Below are positions 22,206-27,553 of a stretch of 33,539 bases of DNA, in pieces. Numbering within the stretch: the first letter of the stretch is position 1; the number at the start of each line of letters is the position of its first letter. The position numbers and the translations under genes were made by a program. The DNA is taken from contig MFLP01000010.1 of NCBI GenBank assembly GCA_001781555.1, positions 7,981 to 41,519 of the forward strand, in the 5' to 3' direction. The notes below the pieces were generated by a model, which had not been told where the DNA came from, made no database searches, and saw only the letters and a program-made list of their open reading frames with translations. The stretch comes from Candidatus Kaiserbacteria bacterium RIFCSPHIGHO2_12_FULL_53_13 (GTDB lineage Bacteria; Patescibacteriota; Minisyncoccia; Phycocordibacterales; UBA2100).

Positions 22206-23468
22206 ATGGTAAAGCGTGAGAAACTCTCTGTCGAACCGTACAAAGGCGTCCGCGACTTCTATCCGGAAGACCAATTCCTCCTGCGCTACATATTCGAGCA
22301 CATGGAGCGCGTCTGCGAGCTTTTCGGCTACGAGGAATACGGTGCTTCAGTATTGGAACATGCGGAGTTATATCGAGGAAAGACTTCTGAAGAAATTGTA
22401 AGCGAGCAGACTTACACTTTCACAGATAGGGGCGAGCGCGAAGTGACGCTCCGCCCGGAAATGACGCCGACATTCGCGCGCATGATCGCGGCAAAAGCGC
22501 GTGAAGTTCCTCTCCCCGCTCGTTGGTACTCGATCGCGAACGTATTCCGCTACGAGCGGCCCCAACGCGGACGCTTGCGTGAACACTGGCAATTGAATGC
22601 GGACATCGTAGGGGTGGCCGGTGTAGAGGCAGACGCCGAGATAATCGCGATGGCGCACGGTATCATGCGTTCCCTTGGCGCCGATGAGAGGAACTTCGAG
22701 ATCCGCGTTTCCGACCGGAGAATTCTTGACGCCGTGTATGATTCCGTCGGCATCGAGAGCGGTCTGCGGTCTTCCATTACCCGACTTCTGGACAGACGCG
22801 CAAAAATGGATGATTTTAAGGAACAATTATCCGCCGCCGTCTCAAATAATGATAAGGCGGAGGCGCTTATGGAACATCTGGAACGCACGACGAGCACTGC
22901 TTACCTTGAGGAACTCCGCGCGCAACTTGAACACATGGGCGTGCGCAATATGGTTGTGGATACGAAAATAACACGAGGTTTCGACTATTACACCGGCATG
23001 ATATTTGAGGTTTATGACACTGACGAGAACAATAAGCGCTCGCTATTTGGAGGCGGACGCTACGATAATCTGCTCGCTCTCTTCGGCGGCGGTTCTATCC
23101 CCGCCGTCGGCTTCGGTATGGGCGACGTGACAACACGCGATTTTCTGGAGGCGCACAACTTGCTCCCAGTCTACGCTCCCGCAACAGAGTTGATGCTCTG
23201 TATCGTTGAGAAAAACGCGCTGCCGCACGCCATGAAACTCGCGCAAGAGCTTCGCCGAGAGGATGTGACCGTTGCCGTCAATTTCTCGGATAAGCGCGTG
23301 GGAGACCAGATCCGCCAAGCTGATAAAATGAAGATCCCATTCGTCATTGCGGTCGGAGCGCAGGAACGCGAATCTGGGCGTTATACGATAAAAAATCTCT
23401 CAAGCGGCAACGAGATAACTCTCCCTGCCGATCGCATTGCCGAGCACTTGTTCAGTTCGTTGGGCTAG
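22206..23468 (+). CDS. hisS: Histidyl-tRNA synthetase
   Basis: 420 residues, full bacterial length including the anticodon-binding domain, so it is a true synthetase and not the HisZ paralogue. Class II motifs: GVRDFYPEDQ near the start, TLRPEMTPTFAR, motif 2 as ANVFRYERPQRGRLREHWQ, the histidine loops TRGFDYYTGMIFEVYD and FGGGRYDNLL, and motif 3 around PAVGFGMGDV. The C-terminal Rossmann-like domain runs from ATELMLCIVEKN to the end, with IRQADKMKIPFVIAVGAQE. It charges tRNA-His. The nuclease gene follows immediately, and a GTG overlaps the hisS stop (TAGTG). Confidence 0.97.
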   Translation: MVKREKLSVEPYKGVRDFYPEDQFLLRYIFEHMERVCELFGYEEYGASVLEHAELYRGKTSEEIVSEQTYTFTDRGEREVTLRPEMTPTFARMIAAKAREVPLPARWYSIANVFRYERPQRGRLREHWQLNADIVGVAGVEADAEIIAMAHGIMRSLGADERNFEIRVSDRRILDAVYDSVGIESGLRSSITRLLDRRAKMDDFKEQLSAAVSNNDKAEALMEHLERTTSTAYLEELRAQLEHMGVRNMVVDTKITRGFDYYTGMIFEVYDTDENNKRSLFGGGRYDNLLALFGGGSIPAVGFGMGDVTTRDFLEAHNLLPVYAPATELMLCIVEKNALPHAMKLAQELRREDVTVAVNFSDKRVGDQIRQADKMKIPFVIAVGAQERESGRYTIKNLSSGNEITLPADRIAEHLFSSLG

Positions 23469-23497
23469 TGGAAAATGTCCGGCGATACGCATATTGT

Positions 23498-24070
23498 ATG
23501 AGGACCGTTGTTTTTGATATAGAAACATCAAATTGGATGTCGGATACCGGCTCTTCAGACCCGGCCGATCTATCTATTGCCATAGTGTGCATACATGATT
23601 CAGAAACCGGTTACCATAGTTTTCTTGAGCCGGAACTGCCGCAACTCTGGAAAGTCCTTGAGAACACGGACCTCCTCGTCGGGTATAACTCAGACCACTT
23701 CGATATCCCGCTCCTCAACAAGTATTATCCGGGCAATCTCAAGCGGATTAAAAGCCTCGACCTAATGAAAGAAATACAGACGGTAGTCGGCCGCAGATTG
23801 CGTCTTGATGCTATTGCCGAGGGCACTTTAGGCAAGAAAAAATCAGGAGATGGCGCGCAATCGCTTAAATGGTGGCGGGACGGCGAGACTGATAAAGTCC
23901 GTGAATACTGCCTGAAAGATGTTGAGATCACAAAGGAGATATTCGAGTATGCCTTGGCGAATGGCCATGTAAAATACCGCGAACTCGGGAAAACCCGTGA
24001 AATAAAAATCGACACTTCAAAGTGGCTCAGCGGAGGCGGGAGCGCTCTTACCTATACCTTAGGATTTTAA
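23498..24070 (+). CDS. DEDDy-type 3'-5' exonuclease/RNase H-like protein
   Basis: 190 residues from the ATG at 23498. The ORF track's GTG at 23468 overlaps the hisS stop and adds ten non-conserved residues. The first acidic pair is VVFDIETSN (DxE), the second Asp is in VGYNSDHFDIPLLN, and the last motif is REYCLKDVEITKEIFEYA, where Tyr three residues before Asp marks the DEDDy subclass. It resembles the YprB/RNase_H_2 ribonuclease-like family. It should degrade or trim nucleic acids from 3' ends in the cytoplasm; the substrate is unknown. The gene is followed by a strong hairpin shared with the converging hisG gene. Confidence 0.82.
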   Translation: MRTVVFDIETSNWMSDTGSSDPADLSIAIVCIHDSETGYHSFLEPELPQLWKVLENTDLLVGYNSDHFDIPLLNKYYPGNLKRIKSLDLMKEIQTVVGRRLRLDAIAEGTLGKKKSGDGAQSLKWWRDGETDKVREYCLKDVEITKEIFEYALANGHVKYRELGKTREIKIDTSKWLSGGGSALTYTLGF

Positions 24071-24072
24071 GG

Positions 24073-24101
24073 AAAAAGCGGGCCCGGAATACGGGCCCGC
24101 T
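24073..24101 (-). terminator. Intrinsic terminator of hisG
   Basis: On the minus strand AGCGGGCCCG, loop TATTC, CGGGCCCGCT, then TTTT: a 10-bp GC stem followed by a T run, 27 nt after the hisG stop. On the plus strand no T run follows, so it mainly ends hisG transcription. Confidence 0.85.
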
Positions 24102-24127
24102 AAAAGAACATCTCGTGCTCCGAAGGA

Positions 24128-25102
24128 TCACATCACCGTTGAGGGCAGCAGAATGACGAAATCTTCTGCTCTGTAGTCCAGCTCAAGAATGAGCTTGTTC
24201 ACATCCGCCGAGGGCACAATGGACGCGATCGAGCAGAACTTCGGGTCAGCGAGCGGCGTGACCGTCGGACTTTTCAAGGTCGGGAGGATTTTCAGTATCT
24301 GATCGAGGCAGCTCACGCGAGCATTCATGGCCAGATGCACCAGCCGCCGCGCTTCAAGCGTGCCCTTGAGAAGGCCCGCCAAGAGCAGTTGCAGTGATCT
24401 GAGCCGTTCGGTCTCGGGATCGTCCAGATTGCCGCCGAGAGTGAACTTGTTTCCGATGAGCACGGTACTCGAGTCGGAGATTTTTCCGCCTTCGATCTTC
24501 ACTAGCCTATTTCCATACAGTGTGCCGCCCGTCTCGACGAGCGCGACACCGAAAAGGTATTTCTGAAGATATACCAGTACTTCCGACGAACCCCGGGAAG
24601 GAATGACCCAAAAATTAAGTCCTTGCTCCCGGAGAAATGCCTCGGTTTGGGCGGGATAGTCGCTCACGATCATTTGCTCTTTTCTCACTTCCGCGATCCC
24701 TCCATGAGTTCCGAAGATGCCCAGCGGCCTCATGTCTTCCAAGGTCTTGATGGGATTATCGGCACGCGTGAACAACACGCACTGCGTTCCGTCGGCGGTT
24801 TGGCGGCTATACGGGAGTTCGGCACAGATCTCGATTGAAGGCTGCGGATTCTCGAGAATCACGTCCTTGCCCGTTATACCGAAGAGCGCAAGACCATCGC
24901 CGACCAATTCTGCGACCTGTTCCGGTCGGCAGAAAATTGCTCGGGTAATGTCGGGTATGCCTTCGACAACCGCCTCGATGGCTCGCGGATTTTCGCGCTT
25001 TACGATGATCCGCGCCTCGCACAACAGTTCGAGCGTTTGCGGCCCGAGATTTTTCCCTTCGGGCAATGCGATCGTAAGGTCTGATTTTTTACCGGATTTC
25101 AT
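24128..25102 (-). CDS. hisG: ATP phosphoribosyltransferase, long form
   Basis: 324 residues from the ATG at 25102, which has a Shine-Dalgarno AAGGA 6 nt upstream. The ORF-track start at 25117 is a TTG overlapping it. It makes phosphoribosyl-ATP, the first step of histidine synthesis. LTIALPEGKN, LALFGITGKDVI and VALVETGGTLYGN are HisG catalytic blocks (the usual GSVE appears as GSSE). SPTVTPLADPKFCSI starts the ACT-like C-terminal regulatory domain of long-form HisG, so no HisZ is needed. No other his biosynthetic gene is in the window. It sits 104 nt behind a YerC/TrpR-like regulator and a terminator-like hairpin. Confidence 0.93.
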   Translation of the reverse strand: MKSGKKSDLTIALPEGKNLGPQTLELLCEARIIVKRENPRAIEAVVEGIPDITRAIFCRPEQVAELVGDGLALFGITGKDVILENPQPSIEICAELPYSRQTADGTQCVLFTRADNPIKTLEDMRPLGIFGTHGGIAEVRKEQMIVSDYPAQTEAFLREQGLNFWVIPSRGSSEVLVYLQKYLFGVALVETGGTLYGNRLVKIEGGKISDSSTVLIGNKFTLGGNLDDPETERLRSLQLLLAGLLKGTLEARRLVHLAMNARVSCLDQILKILPTLKSPTVTPLADPKFCSIASIVPSADVNKLILELDYRAEDFVILLPSTVM

Positions 25103-25202
25103 TTTCGTTCCTTTCAATGAGCAAGCTTCCTGTTCTGGGCACGGGAAACGAAAGCCCCCTCTCTCGCGAGAGGGGGCTGATTTGATACGAATGATGAGGC
25201 AT
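25089..25202 (-). CDS. Possible 37-residue leader ORF overlapping the hisG start
   Basis: An ATG at 25200-25202, 4 nt after the regulator's TGA, opens MPHHSYQISPLSRERG..., which crosses the terminator hairpin and stops at TAA 25089-25091, 14 nt inside hisG. Two His codons follow the start. A GAGAG-rich stretch upstream could act as a weak ribosome site. It may be a leader peptide or chance. Confidence 0.25.
   Translation of the reverse strand: MPHHSYQISPLSRERGLSFPVPRTGSLLIERNENEIR
25147..25178 (-). terminator. Terminator/attenuator-like hairpin between the regulator gene and hisG
   Basis: On the minus strand AGCCCCCTCTC, loop GCGA, GAGAGGGGGCT, then TTCGTTT: an 11-bp GC-rich stem with a moderate T tract. 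It lies 28 nt after the regulator stop and 44 nt before the hisG ATG. The loop side CTCTCGC can alternatively pair with GCGAGAG in the last codons of the regulator gene. Confidence 0.75.
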
Positions 25203-25206
25203 CAAC

Positions 25207-25518
25207 TCAACTCTCTCTCGCCAGAGGAATTGAATGATGATGATGCAGGCGCGTGATGATAGTCCGATATCCCCCCTCCTTTCCATTGAGCCATTTGGAA
25301 ACTCGAGCGACCGTGGTCGAACTCAAGCCAGTCTTTTTTTCTATAATTGTGTACGGCACATTCTGCGCAAGTAATTCAGCAGTCTGATATCTCTTGGCGA
25401 ATTCCTCAATCTCATTTTCAGTCATCAAGTCACGCAGAAAACGCCTAGCCTCATCAGGAGTTTGTAGCGCCAAAATCGCCTGAATTAATTGTTTATTTTC
25501 CTTGTTATTCCAATCCAT
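25207..25518 (-). CDS. YerC/YecD-type TrpR-family transcriptional regulator with His-run tail
   Basis: 103 residues. The family core is clear: AILALQTPDEARRFLRDLMT, then TENEIEEFAKRYQTAELL, then the helix-turn-helix YTIIEKKTGLSSTTVARVSKWLN and GGYRTII. Members are TrpR-like DNA-binding repressors; a branch has been linked by comparative genomics to histidine genes, consistent with hisG next door. The C-terminal tail LHHHHSIPLARES has four consecutive CAT codons and lies just before the hairpin preceding hisG. The promoter carries two palindromes, suggesting autoregulation, and the transcript appears leaderless (TAAAGT 6 nt before ATG). Confidence 0.92.
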   Translation of the reverse strand: MDWNNKENKQLIQAILALQTPDEARRFLRDLMTENEIEEFAKRYQTAELLAQNVPYTIIEKKTGLSSTTVARVSKWLNGKEGGYRTIITRLHHHHSIPLARES

Positions 25519-25523
25519 ACGGC

Positions 25524-25538
25524 CACTTTAGCAAAGTG
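25524..25538. promoter_or_regulatory. Palindromic operator candidate 1 (on -10 box)
   Basis: CACTTTAGCAAAGTG, a 6+3+6 palindrome covering the -10 hexamer of the regulator gene. A repressor bound here would block RNA polymerase. Confidence 0.6.
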
Positions 25539-25553
25539 CAGTACTTTAGTCAA
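25525..25553 (-). promoter_or_regulatory. Promoter of the YerC-like gene/hisG unit (leaderless)
   Basis: On the minus strand TTGACT (25548-25553), a 17-nt spacer, and TAAAGT (25525-25530), ending 6 nt before ATG. This is the best-defined -35/-10 pair in the window. Confidence 0.8.
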
Positions 25554-25560
25554 GTAAAGT
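25543..25560. promoter_or_regulatory. Palindromic operator candidate 2 (on -35 box)
   Basis: ACTTTAGTCAAGTAAAGT: half sites ACTTTA and TAAAGT around six bases that contain the -35. Together with operator 1 it gives four ACTTT/AAAGT half sites in 36 bp. Confidence 0.6.
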
Positions 25561-25625
25561 TATGCACACGCATAAAGACCCTGCGAACAAGGGGTTTGCG
25601 GACGGGCCGTCGAACAATGCTTGTG

Positions 25626-25698
25626 TGCCTGGGCCCAGGATCGAACTGGGGACCCTTCGCTCTTCAGGCGAATGCTCTACCAACTGAGCTACCCAGGC
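25626..25698 (-). tRNA. tRNA-Phe (GAA)
   Basis: Minus-strand cloverleaf. The acceptor GCCTGGG pairs with CCCAGGC, the D arm is GCTCAGTTGGTAGAGC, the anticodon arm TTCGC-CTGAAGA-GCGAA gives anticodon GAA, and the T arm is CCCAG-TTCGATC-CTGGG. The discriminator is A and CCA is not encoded. The ORF on the plus strand here (25536-25739) is a shadow of the tRNA. Confidence 0.95.
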
Positions 25699-25732
25699 GT
25701 CCGCGCAACTTTATCATATCGGGCGCATTTTT

Positions 25733-26050
25733 TCACTGAATTTTAGAACTCAGCATTGATGGAAGTTTTGATTGAAGCTCGCTCAGCATCTGGGTGAAGT
25801 CGCTTAGCTGCCCCTGCGCTTTGGCGCCCGTTCCCTGCACTTGATCGATCGTTTGCTGAACGCTCTGAACCATAGGAGCGAGATATGTCGAGTAGAGCCA
25901 GATAGGTGCAACGACAAGAATCAAAATGTAGAAAATGAACTTGATGATGCCGCCGAGGAACGCGTTGCGGCGCATGCTGTGGAGCATGCGATTGTTGTCT
26001 TTCGCCAGACGAAGGATTTCTTCCTGCATTTGTCTGTCGGCCTCTATCAC
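25733..26050 (-). CDS. Small membrane protein with coiled-coil flanks
   Basis: 105 residues from GTG at 26050. A charged N-terminal helix (MIEADRQMQEEILRLAKDNNRML) is followed by one membrane segment (GGIIKFIFYILILVVAPIWLYS). A Gln/Ser-rich amphipathic C-terminal region (VQSVQQTIDQVQGTG to SELQSKLPSML) is likely helical. I do not recognise the family. The topology suggests a membrane-anchored helical protein with most of its C-terminus on one side. TAAAAT with a TGG extension ends 6 nt before the GTG, the same leaderless layout as neighbours, which supports the start. It is flanked by tRNA genes on the same strand. Confidence 0.7.
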   Translation of the reverse strand: MIEADRQMQEEILRLAKDNNRMLHSMRRNAFLGGIIKFIFYILILVVAPIWLYSTYLAPMVQSVQQTIDQVQGTGAKAQGQLSDFTQMLSELQSKLPSMLSSKIQ

Positions 26051-26056
26051 GAACCC

Positions 26057-26062
26057 ATTTTA
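26057..26062 (-). promoter_or_regulatory. Extended -10 box of the 105-residue membrane protein (leaderless geometry)
   Basis: TGGTAAAAT on the minus strand, 6 nt before the GTG start codon. Confidence 0.55.
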
Positions 26063-26103
26063 CCACATTATCTTGCTTGTGCCCCCGCCAGGAATGGGAC
26101 CAC

Positions 26104-26159
26104 TGGGAAACCCGCGGTTTTCCCACTCCTTCCTCCACGGGGAACCGGCAGGTTCCCCG
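26104..26159. repeat. Two tandem GC-rich hairpins
   Basis: Hairpin A, 26104-26125: TGGGAAA and TTTCCCA around a CCGCGG core. Hairpin B, 26138-26159: CGGGGAACC and GGTTCCCCG, a perfect 9-bp stem around GGCA. They lie between tRNA-Arg and the 105-residue gene with no T tract. Plus-strand ORFs here look non-coding. Confidence 0.6.
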
Positions 26160-26169
26160 ACCCCCTCCT

Positions 26170-26225
26170 GTTCGATTCCTGTCTTCGAAGACTAATTTCA
26201 CTGGTCCCCTCGACAGGAATCGAAC
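26170..26225. repeat. Inverted copy of the tRNA-Arg T arm
   Basis: GTTCGATTCCTGTC (26170-26183) is an exact inverted copy of GACAGGAATCGAAC (26212-26225), which is the T-arm region of tRNA-Arg. A 12-bp palindrome GTCTTCGAAGAC (26181-26192) overlaps the outer copy. It may be a relic of tRNA-targeted rearrangement or a processing or termination structure. Confidence 0.6.
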
Positions 26226-26276
26226 CCATATCTTTCCCTTAGGACGGGACTGCTCTATCCATTGAGCTACGAGGGG
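26202..26276 (-). tRNA. tRNA-Arg (CCT)
   Basis: Minus-strand cloverleaf. The acceptor CCCCTCG pairs with CGAGGGG, the D arm is GCTCAATGGATAGAGC, the anticodon loop GTCCTAA gives anticodon CCT, and the T arm is ATGGG-TTCGATT-CCTGT with two G-T pairs. The discriminator is A and CCA is encoded, unlike the other two tRNAs in the window. The outermost anticodon-stem pair appears to be a G-A mismatch. Confidence 0.9.
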
Positions 26277-26347
26277 CTAGCGAGAGGAGCGAAATAAAAA
26301 CTTGTTTTCATTTCCCCCGAACGACGACCCTGCAAGCTTCGCTTACG

Positions 26348-26381
26348 AGGGGCGCGTAGCCACTGTAGCATACGCGCCCCT
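26348..26381. repeat. Strong hairpin between glutaredoxin and tRNA-Arg genes
   Basis: Arms AGGGGCGCGTA and TACGCGCCCCT, a perfect 11 bp, with a 12-nt loop. It lies 21 nt beyond the glutaredoxin stop and probably helps end or stabilise that transcript, but it lacks a T tract on either strand. Confidence 0.6.
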
Positions 26382-26401
26382 AGCCGGAAAAACCGAGAAT
26401 G

Positions 26402-26644
26402 TTAGAGTCCCAAGAGGCGTCGAAGCTGTTCTTCGTCAAAACCGACTATCATTCTGTCGCCGACGTAAATCACCGGCACTCCCATCTGGCCGCTCTTTTG
26501 TATCATTTCCTGGCGCTTCGCGAGGTCGGTCGCGACGTTGTAATCCGTGAAAGCGACTTTGTTCGCTGTAAAGAAATCCTTAGCCGCGTGGCAGAAGTGA
26601 CACGTCGGCGTGCTGTATATAGTGACCTTTGCTTGTGTAGACAT
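26402..26644 (-). CDS. Glutaredoxin/NrdH-like redoxin
   Basis: 80 residues from the ATG at 26644 (MSTQAKVTIYSTPTCHFCH). An ATG three codons upstream (26653) is also possible, and the ORF-track start at 26764 lies upstream of the likely promoter. The redox site is TCHFCHAAKDFF (CxxC), the cis-Pro loop is MGVPVIYVGDRMIVGFDEEQL, and the length is typical of a single glutaredoxin fold. It reduces disulfides in the cytoplasm, for example in ribonucleotide reductase or stress proteins. TATACT at 26682-26687 gives a leader of about 20-30 nt without Shine-Dalgarno. Confidence 0.9.
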   Translation of the reverse strand: MSTQAKVTIYSTPTCHFCHAAKDFFTANKVAFTDYNVATDLAKRQEMIQKSGQMGVPVIYVGDRMIVGFDEEQLRRLLGL

Positions 26645-26681
26645 ATTTGTCATGCGCTTATTGGATAATAAATGGAAAGTC

Positions 26682-26687
26682 AGTATA
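26682..26687 (-). promoter_or_regulatory. Putative -10 box of the glutaredoxin gene
   Basis: TATACT on the minus strand, 28 nt before the ATG at 26653 and 37 nt before that at 26644. Confidence 0.5.
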
Positions 26688-26773
26688 GCATATTTACTCC
26701 TCGCGCAATGTGGACAAACTCGCGTACGATTGTTAATTTTGTTAGATTTATCCTGCTGTAGCAAAGCGGGCCT

Positions 26774-26800
26774 GCCCGCCGAAGCTTTAGCGAAGGCGGG
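26774..26800. repeat. Palindromic repeat running into tRNA-Gly
   Basis: CCCGCC, then GAAGCTTTAGCGAA, then GGCGGG: a 6-bp palindrome with an inner AAGCTTTAGC. Its right arm GGCGGG supplies the first five bases of the tRNA-Gly acceptor. The sequence has the form of dispersed repeats I associate with Patescibacteria genomes, but this is from memory. Confidence 0.55.
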
Positions 26801-26866
26801 TATAGTTTAGTGGCAGAACGAATGCTTCCCAAGCATTAGATCGGAGTTCGATTCTCCGTACCCGCA
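26796..26866 (+). tRNA. tRNA-Gly (CCC)
   Basis: Plus-strand cloverleaf. The acceptor GCGGGTA pairs with TACCCGC, the D arm lies in GTTTAGTGGCAGAAC, the anticodon arm AATGC-TTCCCAA-GCATT gives anticodon CCC, and the T arm is CGGAG-TTCGATT-CTCCG. The discriminator is A and CCA is not encoded. Confidence 0.95.
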
Positions 26867-26867
26867 C

Positions 26868-26941
26868 ATTTATTCACAACCTAAGCGAGACCTGCAGTCG
26901 CGCAGAGAACATCGCGCAATTTATTCCCAACTTCAGCGAGA
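26868..26941. repeat. Degenerate direct repeat after tRNA-Gly
   Basis: A 23-nt unit at 26868-26890 (ATTTATTCACAACCTAAGCG...) recurs at 26919-26941 with 3 mismatches. The second copy is the outer flank of the covarying hairpin at 26941-26998, so the first looks like a solitary end of the same repeat family. Confidence 0.6.
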
Positions 26942-26998
26942 AGACCTGGCTGTTTTTGATGGAGGAATCACTCAAACCATCAAAAACAGCCAGGTCTT
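26941..26998 (-). repeat. Long perfect hairpin element, copy 1 (3' of ftsB-like gene)
   Basis: A 22-bp perfect stem (AAGACCTGG... with ...CCAGGTCTT) and a 14-nt loop, beginning 9 nt after the ftsB-like stop. Flanks on the minus strand are CTCAAAG and TCGCTGAAGTTGG. It shares stem design and flanks with copy 2 at 27817-27876. No strong T tract follows, so a classic terminator role is uncertain. Confidence 0.85.
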
Positions 26999-27006
26999 TG
27001 AGTGTC

Positions 27007-27381
27007 CTACCACCAGGAAAACGCCCTGCTGAACCACTCCATGACCGGCGAAGTATCCTCTGTCGGAGCGGACGTCGGCGGGTCAACGATGATGACGAGC
27101 CCCTCCCCGCTTTTTGCCAGTCTGTATTGTTCTCGAAGGATCTCTTCCATTCCGCGAGAAGTCTTGAGCTTCAAAATATCGGCCTCCAATTGGATACGTC
27201 TCTGCGAAAGGTCGGCTAGTTGCGCCTCGGCTTCGACTCGTAGCGCTTTTGACTCGCGTTCTTTGCGATATACGCCCCATACTCCAGAAAAAGCGGCAAC
27301 AACTACTCCTAAAAGCGCAAGTAGAAGAAGTCGTCTCCCGAAAAGTCGAAGTGGGTCACGCCGTTGCTCAAATGTCCGCAT
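27007..27381 (-). CDS. FtsB/DivIC-like septum formation initiator
   Basis: 124 residues. A basic N-terminus (RTFEQRRDPLRLFGRR) is followed by one membrane helix (LLLLALLGVVVAAFSGVWGVY), a coiled coil (ERESKALRVEAEAQLADLSQRRIQLEADILKL), and the conserved close TSRGMEEILREQYRLAKSGEGLVIIVD. This is the FtsB/DivIC plan, where the segment after the coil ends in Y.LAK.GE.VI.. . The protein acts at the division site with FtsL and FtsQ. A Pro/Ser/Thr-rich tail ends in WFSRAFSWW. It is divergent from a 44-residue membrane protein gene with 26 bp between the starts. Confidence 0.85.
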   Translation of the reverse strand: MRTFEQRRDPLRLFGRRLLLLALLGVVVAAFSGVWGVYRKERESKALRVEAEAQLADLSQRRIQLEADILKLKTSRGMEEILREQYRLAKSGEGLVIIVDPPTSAPTEDTSPVMEWFSRAFSWW

Positions 27382-27385
27382 ACGT

Positions 27386-27399
27386 TATAATCTTATCAT
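27386..27399 (+). promoter_or_regulatory. Divergent promoter region between ftsB-like gene and 44-residue gene
   Basis: TATAAT (27386-27391) and TATCAT (27394-27399) on the plus strand precede the ATG at 27408 by 16 and 8 nt. The AT-rich gap between the two genes also has to serve ftsB. Confidence 0.5.
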
Positions 27400-27407
27400 T
27401 ATCGTAT

Positions 27408-27542
27408 ATGAGTTTCCTTTTCCACCGAAACACCAAAAAGGTAATGAAGTATTTGTGGAGCGTGGTAGCCGTCCTCGTCATTTTGAGCATGGTCATCTTC
27501 TTCGCGCCTGGACTTGTCTCTCTGCTTTCTGGGAATTATTAA
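27408..27542 (+). CDS. 44-residue single-span membrane protein
   Basis: It starts at ATG 27408 inside the longer ORF-track entry at 27249, whose upstream part overlaps the ftsB-like gene antisense and is not credible. The product is MSFLFHRNTKKVMKYLW followed by one membrane helix (SVVAVLVILSMVIFFAPGLVSLL) and SGNY. The positive-inside rule puts the Lys/Arg-rich N-terminus in the cytoplasm. Function is unknown. Proteins of this size and shape beside ftsB-like genes are, to my memory, common in Parcubacteria, which suggests a role in envelope or division. There is no Shine-Dalgarno. Confidence 0.7.
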   Translation: MSFLFHRNTKKVMKYLWSVVAVLVILSMVIFFAPGLVSLLSGNY

Positions 27543-27553
27543 AAGAGGCGCTC

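Noticed and set aside
22206-25102. HisS as a HisZ regulatory subunit of HisG
   Set aside because: HisS is full length with all class II motifs and the anticodon-binding domain, and HisG is the long form with its own C-terminal regulatory domain.
25207-25245. The HHHH tail as a cloning tag
   Set aside because: It is only four residues, followed by eight more residues and a natural stop, inside a native-looking operon; there is no vector sequence.
26063-26201. An additional tRNA or pseudo-tRNA next to tRNA-Arg
   Set aside because: A GGTCCCATTCC stretch and a GGGGGCA end look T-arm-like, but no matching acceptor or D arm is found, and the plus-strand GTTCGATTC has no pairing stem.
26077-26265. 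Plus-strand ORFs over the tRNA-Arg region
   Set aside because: They translate the tRNA complement (PLDRNRTHIF-like), a common false ORF type; no Shine-Dalgarno or domain.
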